A stretch of 64,000 nucleotides of DNA from Berkiella sp964496435 (GCA_964496435.1 CAZBZP010000017.1:19426-83425), one strand, 5' to 3'. Counted from the stretch's first letter, positions 17,567-26,089 are shown. The notes: a model not told the origin generated them from the sequence alone. Made by a program: numbers and translations.

Positions 17567-18499
17567 ATGGAGCCCAAAGAACCCTCGCCAAAGAAAAAAC
17601 TTAACCTCACTTGGTTCTTTACAACACTTGTTCTAGCCATTGGCTGCATCTACTACAGTTTTTTACTAAACACAAAATTTAATAACACGGCTGCTTTATA
17701 TATTGGCCTGCCTTTGATTCTTGCTTTAGGTTTATCGCTGACCCCCAAAACGCAATCTGTCATGGGCGCAATCATGAAAGGCATTACTATTGCGCTTATA
17801 TTGTCTGCGATAATTTTTAGAGAAGGTTATATTTGCATATTGTTTGCCGCCCCTATCTTCTATTTTGTTGGTGGCATTATTGGACTAATTGCTGAATGGT
17901 TTATCAAACGCAAGGATAAAAATTCAACCCTGCGCGCACCTGCATTCATTGTTTCCCTGGTAGCTTTATTTTCCTTAGAAGGTGTTTTTGATCTATTAAC
18001 ACTACCGCGCTACAACCAAATAAGCGTATCCAAAATTATCAACGCCAATGCGGATGATGTGCTGCAAAAGCTGAACAGCACGCCCCATTTTTCTCAACAT
18101 AAACCCTTGTTTTTAAAAATATTTCCTTACCCTGCACACATTGAGGGAGAGGGCCTGGATGTGGGCTCCCAAAGGGTTGTTAAATTTATTGCGTATAAAC
18201 AAATTTGGTGGAATAAAGTGGAAGGCTCTCTTGTCCTTCGCGTCGCCCAAAATGATAACCAACATATTAAATTTGATATACTCAAGGACAGCAGTTACCT
18301 TAGCCACTATTTAAAATGGCAAAATTCAGAAGTGTGGCTTGACCCTATTGATTCAACCCATACTAAAGTTACCTGGACGCTAGCCTATGAACGCATTCTA
18401 GATCCTGCTTGGTATTTTGGCCCTATGCAAAAATACGCTGTTAAACTCGCAGCAAAAGAACTCATCGACAATGTTGCTACACCAACTCAGCAATCCTGA
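17567..18499 (+). CDS. Membrane protein with C-terminal SRPBCC/START-like domain
   Basis: 310 residues. The first ~140 residues contain four to five hydrophobic helices (LTWFFTTLVLAIGCIYYSF, LYIGLPLILALGLSL, MKGITIALILSAIIF, ICILFAAPIFYFVGGIIGLI, APAFIVSLVALFSL). The remainder, from about residue 145, has the pattern of a polyketide-cyclase/SRPBCC lipid-binding domain: ISVSKIINANADDVLQKLNSTPHF at its start, and TKVTWTLAYERILDPAWYFGPMQKYAVKLAAKELIDNV at its end. AAGGATATTT precedes the ATG. The downstream ICMT-like gene starts inside its 3' end, indicating one operon; the precise role is unknown. Confidence 0.75.
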   Translation: MEPKEPSPKKKLNLTWFFTTLVLAIGCIYYSFLLNTKFNNTAALYIGLPLILALGLSLTPKTQSVMGAIMKGITIALILSAIIFREGYICILFAAPIFYFVGGIIGLIAEWFIKRKDKNSTLRAPAFIVSLVALFSLEGVFDLLTLPRYNQISVSKIINANADDVLQKLNSTPHFSQHKPLFLKIFPYPAHIEGEGLDVGSQRVVKFIAYKQIWWNKVEGSLVLRVAQNDNQHIKFDILKDSSYLSHYLKWQNSEVWLDPIDSTHTKVTWTLAYERILDPAWYFGPMQKYAVKLAAKELIDNVATPTQQS

Positions 18500-19457
18500 G
18501 CGCTATACAGGTTTGTTAATGCTGCTCCCAGTGTTTATCTGGGTTACGCTTAGCCTTAGAGGGCAATTTTCTACGCGAGAATATGCTGGCGCTTTCTTAG
18601 GGTTTGCTTGGCTTTTTTTGAGCTCTCTTATCATAAATATTTTCTTATTAAAACTCGGAAATTTTTGGCAATTTAACATGCAATATCACCTCTTCTATGG
18701 GGTGCCAATGGATTTTCTGATTGGACAAGCCATCTTTTTAAGTGCCATGATTGTCCTCCCCTTGCATCGCATTGCTTTAGCAGGAAAATTGCTTATTGCG
18801 ACCATTTTGCTTTATACACTCTATGCGCTTTTTGTTTCATTCAAACCCTTATGGTGGGCAGGACTTGGGATTTTATTTCTCTTTAGCGTTTTGCCTTCCT
18901 TAGTTCTTGCAAAGTGGACAAAGGATGATGAACATCTCTATTTGCGCTCCATGCTGCAATATCCCATCTGGATATGTGTATTATTATGGCTATTTCCTTC
19001 AATAATATTCGAGGCCACAGAACATAGTTGGTCATTCTTTTTAAACCGAGCTTGGTGGCAAAACTGTCTTTATGTTGTACCGCTTATTTTGCCTGGCGTT
19101 ATTCTTTTTAGTGCGCTCAAACAATTTGCGATAGAAGGTGATGGCACTGCCTTTCCCTATGATCCACCCAAAAAGCTGGTTTATAAAGGGATTTATGCTT
19201 ATCTTTCAAATCCTATGCAAGTGGGAATATGTTTGATGATGGCATGGTGGGGCGTGCTAACGCATAGCTTATATATTTCTATATCATCGATACTGGGACT
19301 TATTTTATTTATTACCTTTAAAGATATCTGTAATGGTAGCTGCTCACTTGTGGGAAACTCACCTGAATGGTTTGAGTATCAACAAAATGTGCCAAAATGG
19401 ATCCCAAGACGAACTCCATGGAAAGGGCCAAAGTGCAAAAAGGAAGGTGAAGCATGA
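18471..19457 (+). CDS. Membrane methyltransferase of the isoprenylcysteine/phospholipid methyltransferase type
   Basis: 328 residues from the ATG at 18471, which lies 29 bases inside the previous gene; an upstream TTG (18417) or an ATG at 18518 are alternatives. It has about eight hydrophobic segments. The C-terminal ~100 residues carry the family signature: GDGTAFPYDPPKKLVYKGIYAY followed by LSNPMQVG, a stretch of membrane helices, and NSPEWFEYQQNVPKWIPR. This arrangement is typical of integral-membrane SAM-dependent ICMT/PEMT-like enzymes. The substrate, lipid or prenyl-type, is not readable. Its TGA overlaps the next ATG by four bases, so translation is coupled. Confidence 0.72.
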   Translation: MLLHQLSNPERYTGLLMLLPVFIWVTLSLRGQFSTREYAGAFLGFAWLFLSSLIINIFLLKLGNFWQFNMQYHLFYGVPMDFLIGQAIFLSAMIVLPLHRIALAGKLLIATILLYTLYALFVSFKPLWWAGLGILFLFSVLPSLVLAKWTKDDEHLYLRSMLQYPIWICVLLWLFPSIIFEATEHSWSFFLNRAWWQNCLYVVPLILPGVILFSALKQFAIEGDGTAFPYDPPKKLVYKGIYAYLSNPMQVGICLMMAWWGVLTHSLYISISSILGLILFITFKDICNGSCSLVGNSPEWFEYQQNVPKWIPRRTPWKGPKCKKEGEA

Positions 19458-19855
19458 ATATGTCAACAGTATGGGCAAGAATATTGGGCTTATATGTTGT
19501 AATCATCTGCATTGGGATGTTTGAGCACCTCAACACTTATCAACAATTAATCAAAGACATGTCTCACAGCCCCTCATTAAATATTACCTTTGGTTTGTTT
19601 ACATTACTTTTAGGTTTAGCTGTTGTTGTCACCCATAGCGTTTACAGGGGATGGCCCCTTATTGTTACGGTTTTAGGATATTGGATCTGCATGAAGGGAA
19701 TTATTTTGCTTTATTTCCCTGCTTGGGTTAACCAGTTTATCGCCTTTTGGCAAGATAAAAATTTCAATGTAGCGCTCATTCCCGGTTTTAGCATGGGCAT
19801 TGTTTTATTATATTGCGGATTTTGCATTAAACCAAAGCCTGAAGCAGATCTTTAG
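19454..19855 (+). CDS. Small four-helix membrane protein
   Basis: 133 residues, starting at an ATGA overlap with the ICMT-like gene. Four hydrophobic helices are visible: TVWARILGLYVVIICIGMF, ITFGLFTLLLGLAVVVTHSV, LIVTVLGYWICMKGIILLYF and VALIPGFSMGIVLLYCGF. No known family was recognised with confidence. The coupling suggests it works with the membrane methyltransferase or the SRPBCC protein. It overlaps the convergent downstream gene by four bases. Confidence 0.7.
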   Translation: MNMSTVWARILGLYVVIICIGMFEHLNTYQQLIKDMSHSPSLNITFGLFTLLLGLAVVVTHSVYRGWPLIVTVLGYWICMKGIILLYFPAWVNQFIAFWQDKNFNVALIPGFSMGIVLLYCGFCIKPKPEADL

Positions 19856-20907
19856 CTAAGGCTATTTGCTTGTGAGCGTTGCTTTATTTCATCTTTGCCT
19901 ACAACCACCCTATTATCTTGTACTTGAAAGGTTTGTGGCTTTCTTATGATTAAGCGATTAAATTCTTTCAATAAGTCATCTTCTTGAACCTCTGGTTTCA
20001 CCGTTAACATTTGGCTACAAATAATTTTAATGCCCCTCATTGCCCAAGGTAATTTTTGATTATTTTCGATACTTATTTCTTTCAAGAGTTTTAGCAACTG
20101 CGCTTGCAGCTTAGGAAAAGTCTGGGACAATACGCCTATATGATAAGGCTCAAGATGAATGAGAAAAGAGGCTGTGCTCGTAATATAATGTGCCAGTGTT
20201 GGGCTTGAGGTTGCATAACTTAAAAAATTAGCGTAACAAATCATTCTACACCAATTTTCATTTTGCGCGATTAACACCAAAATTGCTTCATAATGCTCAG
20301 CTCCCTTATATTTTTTCTCTAGGGCTTCCAAGGATTTTCTTATCATCCAGTGTAAATCATTGAAAGTGATATGCATTTCAAATTGTTTATTTTTTAGACA
20401 AGCACAAACTACGAGGGGATCAAAGCGCTGGCATAATTGAACATAAAGAAAAGGCTTAAATTCAGTTTGTAAATTATCGTCCAAGATAATCCATTTTGTT
20501 GCTATCTCACTCATGTTGAGTTTGATAAAATATTCTATACATTCTCTTTTAATTTCAAGTGGGAAGGCAGTTTTAACTACAGCAATAACTTCCTCGTTTT
20601 GCGTTAGAAAACCAATAATTTCTTGCATTTTTTGCTTTTTTTCAACAGACACACAATCATCCATTAAACAAAAGCCCAAATACCTAAATAAATTTATCAG
20701 TCTTTGCGCACTCAAAAATGTTCTAAAATTATCGTTTTTTAAAAAAGCATCCCACAGCAGTACATTGTAGTTATTCAGCAGAAAATTATAATACTCTTGC
20801 ACCATCAACGCATTTGGTTCAACTTCAATTTGGTGGGCAGCATCTTGAAAATATCCTTCGTCTGCTAATATTCTTACATACTGTAAATTTGCCAAACCGT
20901 AGAGCAT
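19852..20907 (-). CDS. Orphan helical protein, 351 aa
   Basis: No known family recognised. It is predominantly alpha-helical, soluble, with many aromatic and Cys residues (FLGFCLMDDC, VVCACLKNKQ) and no signal peptide. The start ATG is preceded by AAAGGA at 7 bases (minus strand). It begins MLYG, like the otherwise unrelated orphan at 30907-31713. Its 3' end overlaps the membrane-protein gene by four bases on the opposite strand. Effector-like by size and lack of homologues; function unknown. Confidence 0.65.
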   Translation of the reverse strand: MLYGLANLQYVRILADEGYFQDAAHQIEVEPNALMVQEYYNFLLNNYNVLLWDAFLKNDNFRTFLSAQRLINLFRYLGFCLMDDCVSVEKKQKMQEIIGFLTQNEEVIAVVKTAFPLEIKRECIEYFIKLNMSEIATKWIILDDNLQTEFKPFLYVQLCQRFDPLVVCACLKNKQFEMHITFNDLHWMIRKSLEALEKKYKGAEHYEAILVLIAQNENWCRMICYANFLSYATSSPTLAHYITSTASFLIHLEPYHIGVLSQTFPKLQAQLLKLLKEISIENNQKLPWAMRGIKIICSQMLTVKPEVQEDDLLKEFNRLIIRKPQTFQVQDNRVVVGKDEIKQRSQANSLS

Positions 20908-20981
20908 AGGTAGTCCTTTACTTTATGCCAAGAGCCGCTGCTAAAGCAAAGAGCTTAAAAGCACATTATTATGTCTTGCAA

Positions 20982-20994
20982 CTCACTAAGTGAG
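20982..20994. promoter_or_regulatory. Short palindrome between divergent genes
   Basis: CTCACT-A-AGTGAG, six-base arms around one central base, in the gap between the orphan gene (starting at 20907, minus) and the GG-leader peptide gene. It is a possible operator, but a palindrome of this size may be chance. Confidence 0.2.
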
Positions 20995-21030
20995 ATATCT
21001 TAAATCAGTGTAAATAGGCAAAGAAATATT

Positions 21031-21057
21031 TTGATATTAGCGACGGTTCTTTATAAT
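21031..21057 (+). promoter_or_regulatory. Promoter of the GG-leader peptide gene
   Basis: TTGATA at 21031-21036 and a perfect TATAAT at 21052-21057, separated by 15 bases (slightly short). CGACGGT occurs twice, at 21041 and 21069, straddling the -10 element and the start region. Confidence 0.45.
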
Positions 21058-21098
21058 AAGTACTTAAACGACGGTATTCTGCTAGAGAAGGACTTTTT

Positions 21099-21356
21099 AT
21101 GCGTGAACTAAACCAATCCGAAATTCATGATATTCACGGCGGTTTTGTCATTACTGCAAGTGTTAGCTTAATTGTCAGCGCCGTTGTTGCCGGGATCTAT
21201 CTTGTGAATACATTGATAAACCTATATATGTTTGAGAAAACAGGCAGCACAAGCTCTTCCCCTACTATAAACAGTTCAGATATCAACCACAGCGTTACAC
21301 AAATATCACATGATATTGAGGTTATTCAGAAAGTGGTAAATACAGTACATCATTAA
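21099..21356 (+). CDS. Short peptide with double-glycine leader (class II bacteriocin-like)
   Basis: 85 residues. The N-terminus MRELNQSEIHDIHGG fits the double-glycine leader cleaved by C39-peptidase ABC exporters, with L4, E8-I9 and G14-G15. The mature part begins with a hydrophobic segment (FVITASVSLIVSAVVAGIYLVNTLINLYMF) and ends in a polar Ser/Asn-rich tail. GAGAAGGA precedes the ATG. The leader spacing is identical to that of the peptide at 40400-40672, although the mature parts are unrelated. No C39 exporter or immunity gene is nearby. It may be a secreted antimicrobial or signal peptide, or a membrane peptide that resembles one by chance. Confidence 0.7.
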   Translation: MRELNQSEIHDIHGGFVITASVSLIVSAVVAGIYLVNTLINLYMFEKTGSTSSSPTINSSDINHSVTQISHDIEVIQKVVNTVHH

Positions 21357-21374
21357 CAAAGACAGCATTGCCTT

Positions 21375-21941
21375 ATGAAGAAAACACTATTCATCACTCT
21401 AAGCTTATTATTACTTATTGCGCTGGTAGTGTTTTACTTTTATGAGAAACCCACATTTCAAGAAACACCACCTGCTTTTGAAGATCCTTTGTTTAGCGAT
21501 AATATTAAAATTGAGCAACCAATTGATTTAATCATCGTCGAAAAATCAGCACGTAATATGACGGTTTTTCATCAAAAAGTAGCTATCAAACGCTATAAAG
21601 TAGCTTTGGGATTTGAGCCCATCGGCCCCAAGAGACAACAAGGTGATGGTAAAACACCCGAAGGAGAATACTTTATTTCGGCGAAAAATCCCAACAGTCG
21701 ATTTCATCTTTCTCTGAAAATTTCCTACCCCTCAAAATCTGATAAACAATTCGCCAAAGAAAATCAGCTTTCACCTGGCGGTGAAATTATGATCCACGGG
21801 CTTGCCGAACCGTTTGCTCTTTTAGGTAAAAAACATCGAATGCGTGATTGGACCTTAGGCTGTATCGCCCTAACTAACGATGAAATTGAAGAAATTTATG
21901 CGCATGTGAATGTGGGAACCAAGATAATTATCAAACCTTAA
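21375..21941 (+). CDS. L,D-transpeptidase family protein (YkuD/YafK-like)
   Basis: 188 residues with an N-terminal membrane anchor or signal (residues 5-23). The catalytic domain has His141 in MIHGLAEP and Cys163 in TLGCIALT, the HxxG...(S/T)xGC pattern of YkuD enzymes. These cross-link peptidoglycan or attach proteins to it in the periplasm; YafK-type members can instead act on bound lipoprotein. The ATG lies 18 bases after the GG-leader peptide stop, so the two are probably cotranscribed. Confidence 0.88.
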   Translation: MKKTLFITLSLLLLIALVVFYFYEKPTFQETPPAFEDPLFSDNIKIEQPIDLIIVEKSARNMTVFHQKVAIKRYKVALGFEPIGPKRQQGDGKTPEGEYFISAKNPNSRFHLSLKISYPSKSDKQFAKENQLSPGGEIMIHGLAEPFALLGKKHRMRDWTLGCIALTNDEIEEIYAHVNVGTKIIIKP

Positions 21942-22079
21942 TTTCTCAAATATCCCATAAAAATGCCCTATTTCTAGCTGTTTTTTAAACATTCCTATAA
22001 TGTACAGGATATTTTGTCTTGCTTTTATTCTAAGCTGGGTTAGAATGCCTTTTTTTAACTAAGTAAGGAATATAAGAAA

Positions 22080-22427
22080 ATGAAGTCAGTTGGCATATTT
22101 TCTTTAGTGCTCAGCATACTTTTCACCAGCGCTTGCTCTGTCTCCCCCAAAACCCAAGTCGTGCAAATGGGTGATAATCAGTTAAGCAAAGCCCAAATTA
22201 TGGCTGAATTGAATAAATTAGACAAAGCTGAAAGTGAAGTGAATAGCAAGAAAGGTGTTAACGGTACTAACGTTGCTTCCTTTTTGTTTTGGCTACCTGG
22301 TTTAGCTTATACCTATTATGATGCGGGTGAAGCGCAAAGATTAATTGAACAACGCCGCTCACATTTAACAGCATTATATAATCAAAAATATGCTAACAAA
22401 GATGAAACGCTAAAAGCCAGAGGTTAA
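22080..22427 (+). CDS. Small lipoprotein
   Basis: 115 residues. The signal sequence ends in a lipobox (SILFTSAC), so Cys19 should be lipidated. The mature part contains a charged helix (LSKAQIMAELNKLDKAESEVN) and a short hydrophobic stretch with VASFLFWLPGLAYTYYDAGEAQRLIEQRRSHL. The latter pattern is common in small proteins of unknown function next to envelope genes. AAGGAATATAAGAAA lies upstream of the ATG. The function is unknown. Confidence 0.8.
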   Translation: MKSVGIFSLVLSILFTSACSVSPKTQVVQMGDNQLSKAQIMAELNKLDKAESEVNSKKGVNGTNVASFLFWLPGLAYTYYDAGEAQRLIEQRRSHLTALYNQKYANKDETLKARG

Positions 22428-22457
22428 AGATAGATCTCAACCTCTGGGAAGATCTAT
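22417..22457. terminator. Two overlapping alternative hairpins between convergent genes
   Basis: Hairpin A pairs CCAGAGGTT (22417) with AACCTCTGG (22439). Hairpin B pairs ATAGATCT (22430) with AGATCTAT (22450). They share bases and cannot form together. They lie across the stop codons of the lipoprotein gene and the convergent RimK-type gene. No clear T-run follows. Confidence 0.4.
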
Positions 22458-23833
22458 ACCTGAAAACCAATGATTCTTTTAGGTAAACGTGGCCTTGCAT
22501 GAGCTTCTATATATTCAATCATCAAGGTCACAACATCCACGCCTGTAATCGATTCTATTTCAGATAAACCTGGCGATGCATTAACGTCAATCACGCGCGG
22601 ACCTTCTTTGGTACGAAGCAAATTCACTTTTGCCAATTTTAAGCCTAAAATACGCGCCGCTTTAACAGCGAGTTTTTTCTCTGTTGGCGTGAGCGTGATA
22701 GTTTTTGCACCCCTGAAATTGCTATTTAAATCATGTTCGCGATGACTTTTCTCAAGTGCAGCAATGACTTTGGTTCCCAGAACAATACAATGAATATCTT
22801 TGCTCACACTTTCTTTAATATATTCTTGAGCAATAAAGTTTGCCTTTAAGCCACGAAATGCTTGAATAACTGCTTCAGCGGCTTTATTGGTTTCTGCTAA
22901 TACAACACCCTTACCTTGGGGACCATCCAGCAGTTTTATCACTAAGGGAGCGCCCCCCACTAACTTGATCATATCTTTGGTATCACCAGGATAATGCGCA
23001 AAAGCGGTAGTTGGCATCGCAATACCTGCACGCCCTAAAAGTTGGTGCGTCAGTAATCTATCACGTGAATGGGTAATGGAAGCAGAGCTGTTTACACAAA
23101 AGGTGCCTAAGGATTCAAATTGCCTTAGGATTGCCACACCATAGTAGGTAACCGAAGCACTAAAGCGCGGGATAATGGTGTCAAAACGATGTAAAGGCTT
23201 TCCTTGATAATGAATCATGGGTCTGTTGGAGCTGATATCAACATAGCAACGTGTTGCATTGATGACTTCAATTTTGTGGCCGCGCCTTTCAGCCACCGTC
23301 ACCAATCTTTCCTTGGTATAAGTACTACGTGTGCTGCTTAACAAGCAAATTTTAAGGGATTTTTTGCGTTTTTTAATCGCAATATGATCATAAGAAGAAG
23401 AATCAAGTTTGCCCAACATAAATGATTTTTGCGGAACAACCAATAAGCGACCTTCCATCGCTTGACGACCAATCAGCATGCGATAGGTCATGGTTTCTCT
23501 ATCCGTTAAGGTAATTTCAATCGGCCATTTCTTTTTACCAAACTGCGCGATAGTGCGAATAACATAACGAATTTCAGAAGTACCATTGGAGCTGATTATC
23601 TCGCGTTCATCAACCAGATGCGCTTTACAATAGATTTCAACTTCAGGTCTGTCTGGAATTGGATGGATGCCAAAGTGTACTTTGGTTTCACCATTTTCTA
23701 CAATTTTCTCAACCATAAAAGCATGTAGGGCTGAGGTCTTTGCACCCGTATCAACCTTAGCGCGAATAGCCGGCAAGTTAAGCTCTGGCAGGGCTATCCA
23801 TTCCTCCCAACCAATTTCAATGGATTTTGACAT
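22454..23833 (-). CDS. rimK: Fusion of RimB-like aspartic protease domain and RimK-type ATP-grasp ligase
   Basis: 459 residues. Residues 1-145 match the retropepsin-like family annotated as ATP-dependent zinc protease (RimB): AIRAKVDTGAKTSALHA. Residues about 155-455 are a full RimK ATP-grasp ligase: KICLLSSTRSTYTKERL, SRDRLLTHQLLGRAGIAMP, PLVIKLLDGPQGKGV and RVIDVNASPGLSEIE. RimK adds glutamates to ribosomal protein S6; RimB is thought to remove them. Elsewhere these are usually separate neighbouring genes, so this is a modifying and a trimming activity in one chain. AAAGGATGCT precedes the ATG. It is preceded upstream by a compound palindrome and pabB. Confidence 0.88.
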   Translation of the reverse strand: MSKSIEIGWEEWIALPELNLPAIRAKVDTGAKTSALHAFMVEKIVENGETKVHFGIHPIPDRPEVEIYCKAHLVDEREIISSNGTSEIRYVIRTIAQFGKKKWPIEITLTDRETMTYRMLIGRQAMEGRLLVVPQKSFMLGKLDSSSYDHIAIKKRKKSLKICLLSSTRSTYTKERLVTVAERRGHKIEVINATRCYVDISSNRPMIHYQGKPLHRFDTIIPRFSASVTYYGVAILRQFESLGTFCVNSSASITHSRDRLLTHQLLGRAGIAMPTTAFAHYPGDTKDMIKLVGGAPLVIKLLDGPQGKGVVLAETNKAAEAVIQAFRGLKANFIAQEYIKESVSKDIHCIVLGTKVIAALEKSHREHDLNSNFRGAKTITLTPTEKKLAVKAARILGLKLAKVNLLRTKEGPRVIDVNASPGLSEIESITGVDVVTLMIEYIEAHARPRLPKRIIGFQV

Positions 23834-23943
23834 AGCATCCTTTATTTATTATTAAGTTTTACAGCTAAATACAGTAACCTAAATTTAATTCTTGTAAGTA
23901 TAATCGTTATGCTGGCAATTATTAATACATGCTACGTACCTAC

Positions 23944-24026
23944 GATCTGCGTAGGGGCGGACTTTATGTCCGCCCATCTTGTTCTTTGTACGTTCGGGCG
24001 GACATAAAGTCCGCCCCTACAAGATC
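23944..24026. repeat. Compound palindromic repeat, copy 1
   Basis: Two 25-bp arms (23951-23975 and 23996-24020) are perfect reverse complements across a 20-base spacer, extended outside by GATCT/AGATC. Each arm is itself a hairpin: GGGCGGAC, loop TTTAT, GTCCGCCC. A degenerate second copy lies at 46067-46138. It begins 10 bases after the pabB stop on the minus strand and is much more GC-rich than its surroundings, so it is a dispersed intergenic element that may also terminate or protect the pabB transcript. Confidence 0.85.
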
Positions 24027-24035
24027 AAAATGATC

Positions 24036-25421
24036 TTATATGTTGACTAATGTGTTTCGTAAAGCCTTGGCCTTCGTCAGTGTCTCTTCATACTCTTCTA
24101 AGGGATCTGAATCCACCGTCACCGCGCCGCCCGTTTGAAATGTGATTTTTTCTTGGTTCATCACAAAGGTGCGAATGGTAATGGAGAAATCAATATCGCC
24201 ATTAAAACCGATGTAGCCGATGCTGCCACAATAAGGACCGCGCACCGTGGGTTCGATTTCAGCAATAATCTCCATGGCGCGAATTTTAGGCGCACCGGTA
24301 ATGGAGCCGCCAGGAAAAGTCGCTTTGAGTAAATCAATACAATTTTTATCGTCTTGTAATTGGCCTTCGACAACAGAAACCAAATGATGCACCGTAGCGA
24401 AGGATTCAAGACCACACAATTTAGGCACTTTTATCGAATGAGGCTTACAAACCCGCGAAATATCATTGCGCATTAAATCAACAATCATGACATTCTCTGC
24501 CCAATCTTTCTTGCTTTGAAGCAATTCATCTGCATTGGCTTTATCTATAAGTGGATCAGCATGTCTTGGTCTTGTGCCTTTAATCGGGCGCGCCTCAACG
24601 TGATGCTGATGGCATTTTAAAAAGCGCTCTGGAGAAGCTGAAGCTATCACCCATTGTTGGAATTGTAAAAAAGCGGCAAAAGGCGCAGGGTTTTTGCTGC
24701 GTAATTTACGATAAAGTGAAAATGGCGCAATGGGTGGCTTTCGCGCCTCAAAGCGTTGCGAGATATTGGCTTCAAAGATATCGCCAGCACGAATATATTC
24801 AATGACTTTGGCAACCGCAGCTTGATAGGTGTTTTCATCAAAGTCTGAATGAATGCTGTCATCAGCGATTGAAAAAGGCGCTAAATCAGCTAAAGCTTTT
24901 GATAAAAAACCAAGCGCCCAGTTCAGTCTTTGCTTGGCGCGCGCTATTCTTCTGTGTTCATCCCTTTCTGGATATCCACTTGAAAATACCCAAGCGCGCT
25001 GCAGTTGATGATCAAAAGCATAAACAAGATCATAAAAACCCATAATGAGCTCTGGTACTTGTAAATCATCTTTTGAACTGCGCGGTAGTTTTTCTAAGTA
25101 GCTGCCCAATTCATAACCCAGCATCCCTCCAAGTCCGCCTTGAAAGGGGGGTAAGTCTGCAATGCGTGAAAGGGGAAAGCGTGCGCATTCTTTTGCTAAG
25201 ACATCAAAAGGATTTGCTTCAAATGTCTTATCGTCTAAAGTTACTATCCCTTTTTTGCAGGTCATGATGCTAAAGGGAGATGGTGCTATAAAACTGAATC
25301 TACCATTACTGTCTTTGCGAGCGCTATCTAAAAAAAGCGCGCCTTCTTGGGGAAGACTTGCAAAAAGTGCAACCGGATCTTGAAAAGCAAACTCTTCAAC
25401 CAAAGGAAAAATATCAGGCAT
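24036..25421 (-). CDS. pabB: Aminodeoxychorismate synthase component I
   Basis: 461 residues, converting chorismate to 4-amino-4-deoxychorismate for folate, with ammonia from a glutaminase not in this window. The chorismate-binding domain has PIKGTRPRHAD; the lysine in PIKGT separates PabB from TrpE. VMIVDLMRNDISRVC, GGSITGAPKIRAMEI and FQTGGAVTVDSDP also fit. The ATG at 25421 has GAGG six bases upstream; a GTG three bases earlier is possible. Its start lies within the last codons of ubiC (8-base overlap), so both chorismate-consuming enzymes are made from one transcript. Confidence 0.93.
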   Translation of the reverse strand: MPDIFPLVEEFAFQDPVALFASLPQEGALFLDSARKDSNGRFSFIAPSPFSIMTCKKGIVTLDDKTFEANPFDVLAKECARFPLSRIADLPPFQGGLGGMLGYELGSYLEKLPRSSKDDLQVPELIMGFYDLVYAFDHQLQRAWVFSSGYPERDEHRRIARAKQRLNWALGFLSKALADLAPFSIADDSIHSDFDENTYQAAVAKVIEYIRAGDIFEANISQRFEARKPPIAPFSLYRKLRSKNPAPFAAFLQFQQWVIASASPERFLKCHQHHVEARPIKGTRPRHADPLIDKANADELLQSKKDWAENVMIVDLMRNDISRVCKPHSIKVPKLCGLESFATVHHLVSVVEGQLQDDKNCIDLLKATFPGGSITGAPKIRAMEIIAEIEPTVRGPYCGSIGYIGFNGDIDFSITIRTFVMNQEKITFQTGGAVTVDSDPLEEYEETLTKAKALRNTLVNI

Positions 25422-25980
25422 CACTTACCTCTGGCTGATAAGCAGGTAAAGATGGCAAAAATAATTCAGAAATAAGTATGGGGCTCTCTTTTATGCTAAA
25501 AACGGAACGTCTTGCCCATAAATTTTGCTTTGGCGTTCCTTGGGGTAGATGGCGGTATATATAGTTCCATAAAGGTTCATGTGCATCAAAATAGCGATAT
25601 TCAAAACCACTGCGCAACACATCTGGATTATTATATAACAAGGTTTCACCTATCAGTTGACTGCCAAGCTTTTCAAAATCCTGAAAATGGGCTTGGTAAG
25701 TCTTTAAGGGTATGACAACGCGTCCATAGGTTAAGGCTTGATTCTCATCCCCCATCAACAGCACTTGACGCACAAAAGTTGTCGCATCGCTTGCTAAATT
25801 TAATCTCTTGAGTTCATCATCAAAGGCAGGGGCAAAACTTTGGTCAAGCACCTTTACTTCTAGTTTTGAAGAAACGCGCTTTAGGGCTTTACTTAAGATA
25901 TAAGGTTTTGTTAGCCAATCATCTATAAATCCAGATGGTGCGAGAAGGGATAAATCAGCTCCCCATGAAACGCTCGACAT
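25414..25980 (-). CDS. ubiC: Chorismate--pyruvate lyase
   Basis: 188 residues. UbiC releases pyruvate from chorismate to give 4-hydroxybenzoate, the first step of ubiquinone synthesis. The family segments are present: FVRQVLLMGDENQALTYGRVVIP near the middle, LGSQLIGETLLYNN, and NLWARRSVFSIKESPILISELFLP near the C-terminus. It is translationally coupled to pabB downstream. The ATG at 25980 has GGAAG upstream, and the gene is divergent from the ABC permease gene across about 110 bases. Confidence 0.92.
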   Translation of the reverse strand: MSSVSWGADLSLLAPSGFIDDWLTKPYILSKALKRVSSKLEVKVLDQSFAPAFDDELKRLNLASDATTFVRQVLLMGDENQALTYGRVVIPLKTYQAHFQDFEKLGSQLIGETLLYNNPDVLRSGFEYRYFDAHEPLWNYIYRHLPQGTPKQNLWARRSVFSIKESPILISELFLPSLPAYQPEVSDA

Positions 25981-26089
25981 TGTGTTACACTTCCAAAGTT
26001 AAATAAATTACTCTTAATTGAGTAGGTGCATTCCCCAGGAAGAACTTTATAATAAAGTCAAAAGGAAACCCACATTAATATTAAGTTTT

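Noticed and set aside
18417..18470. TTG start for the ICMT-like gene
   Set aside because: It lies 80 bases inside the upstream gene without a ribosome site; the ATG at 18471 gives a normal N-terminus.
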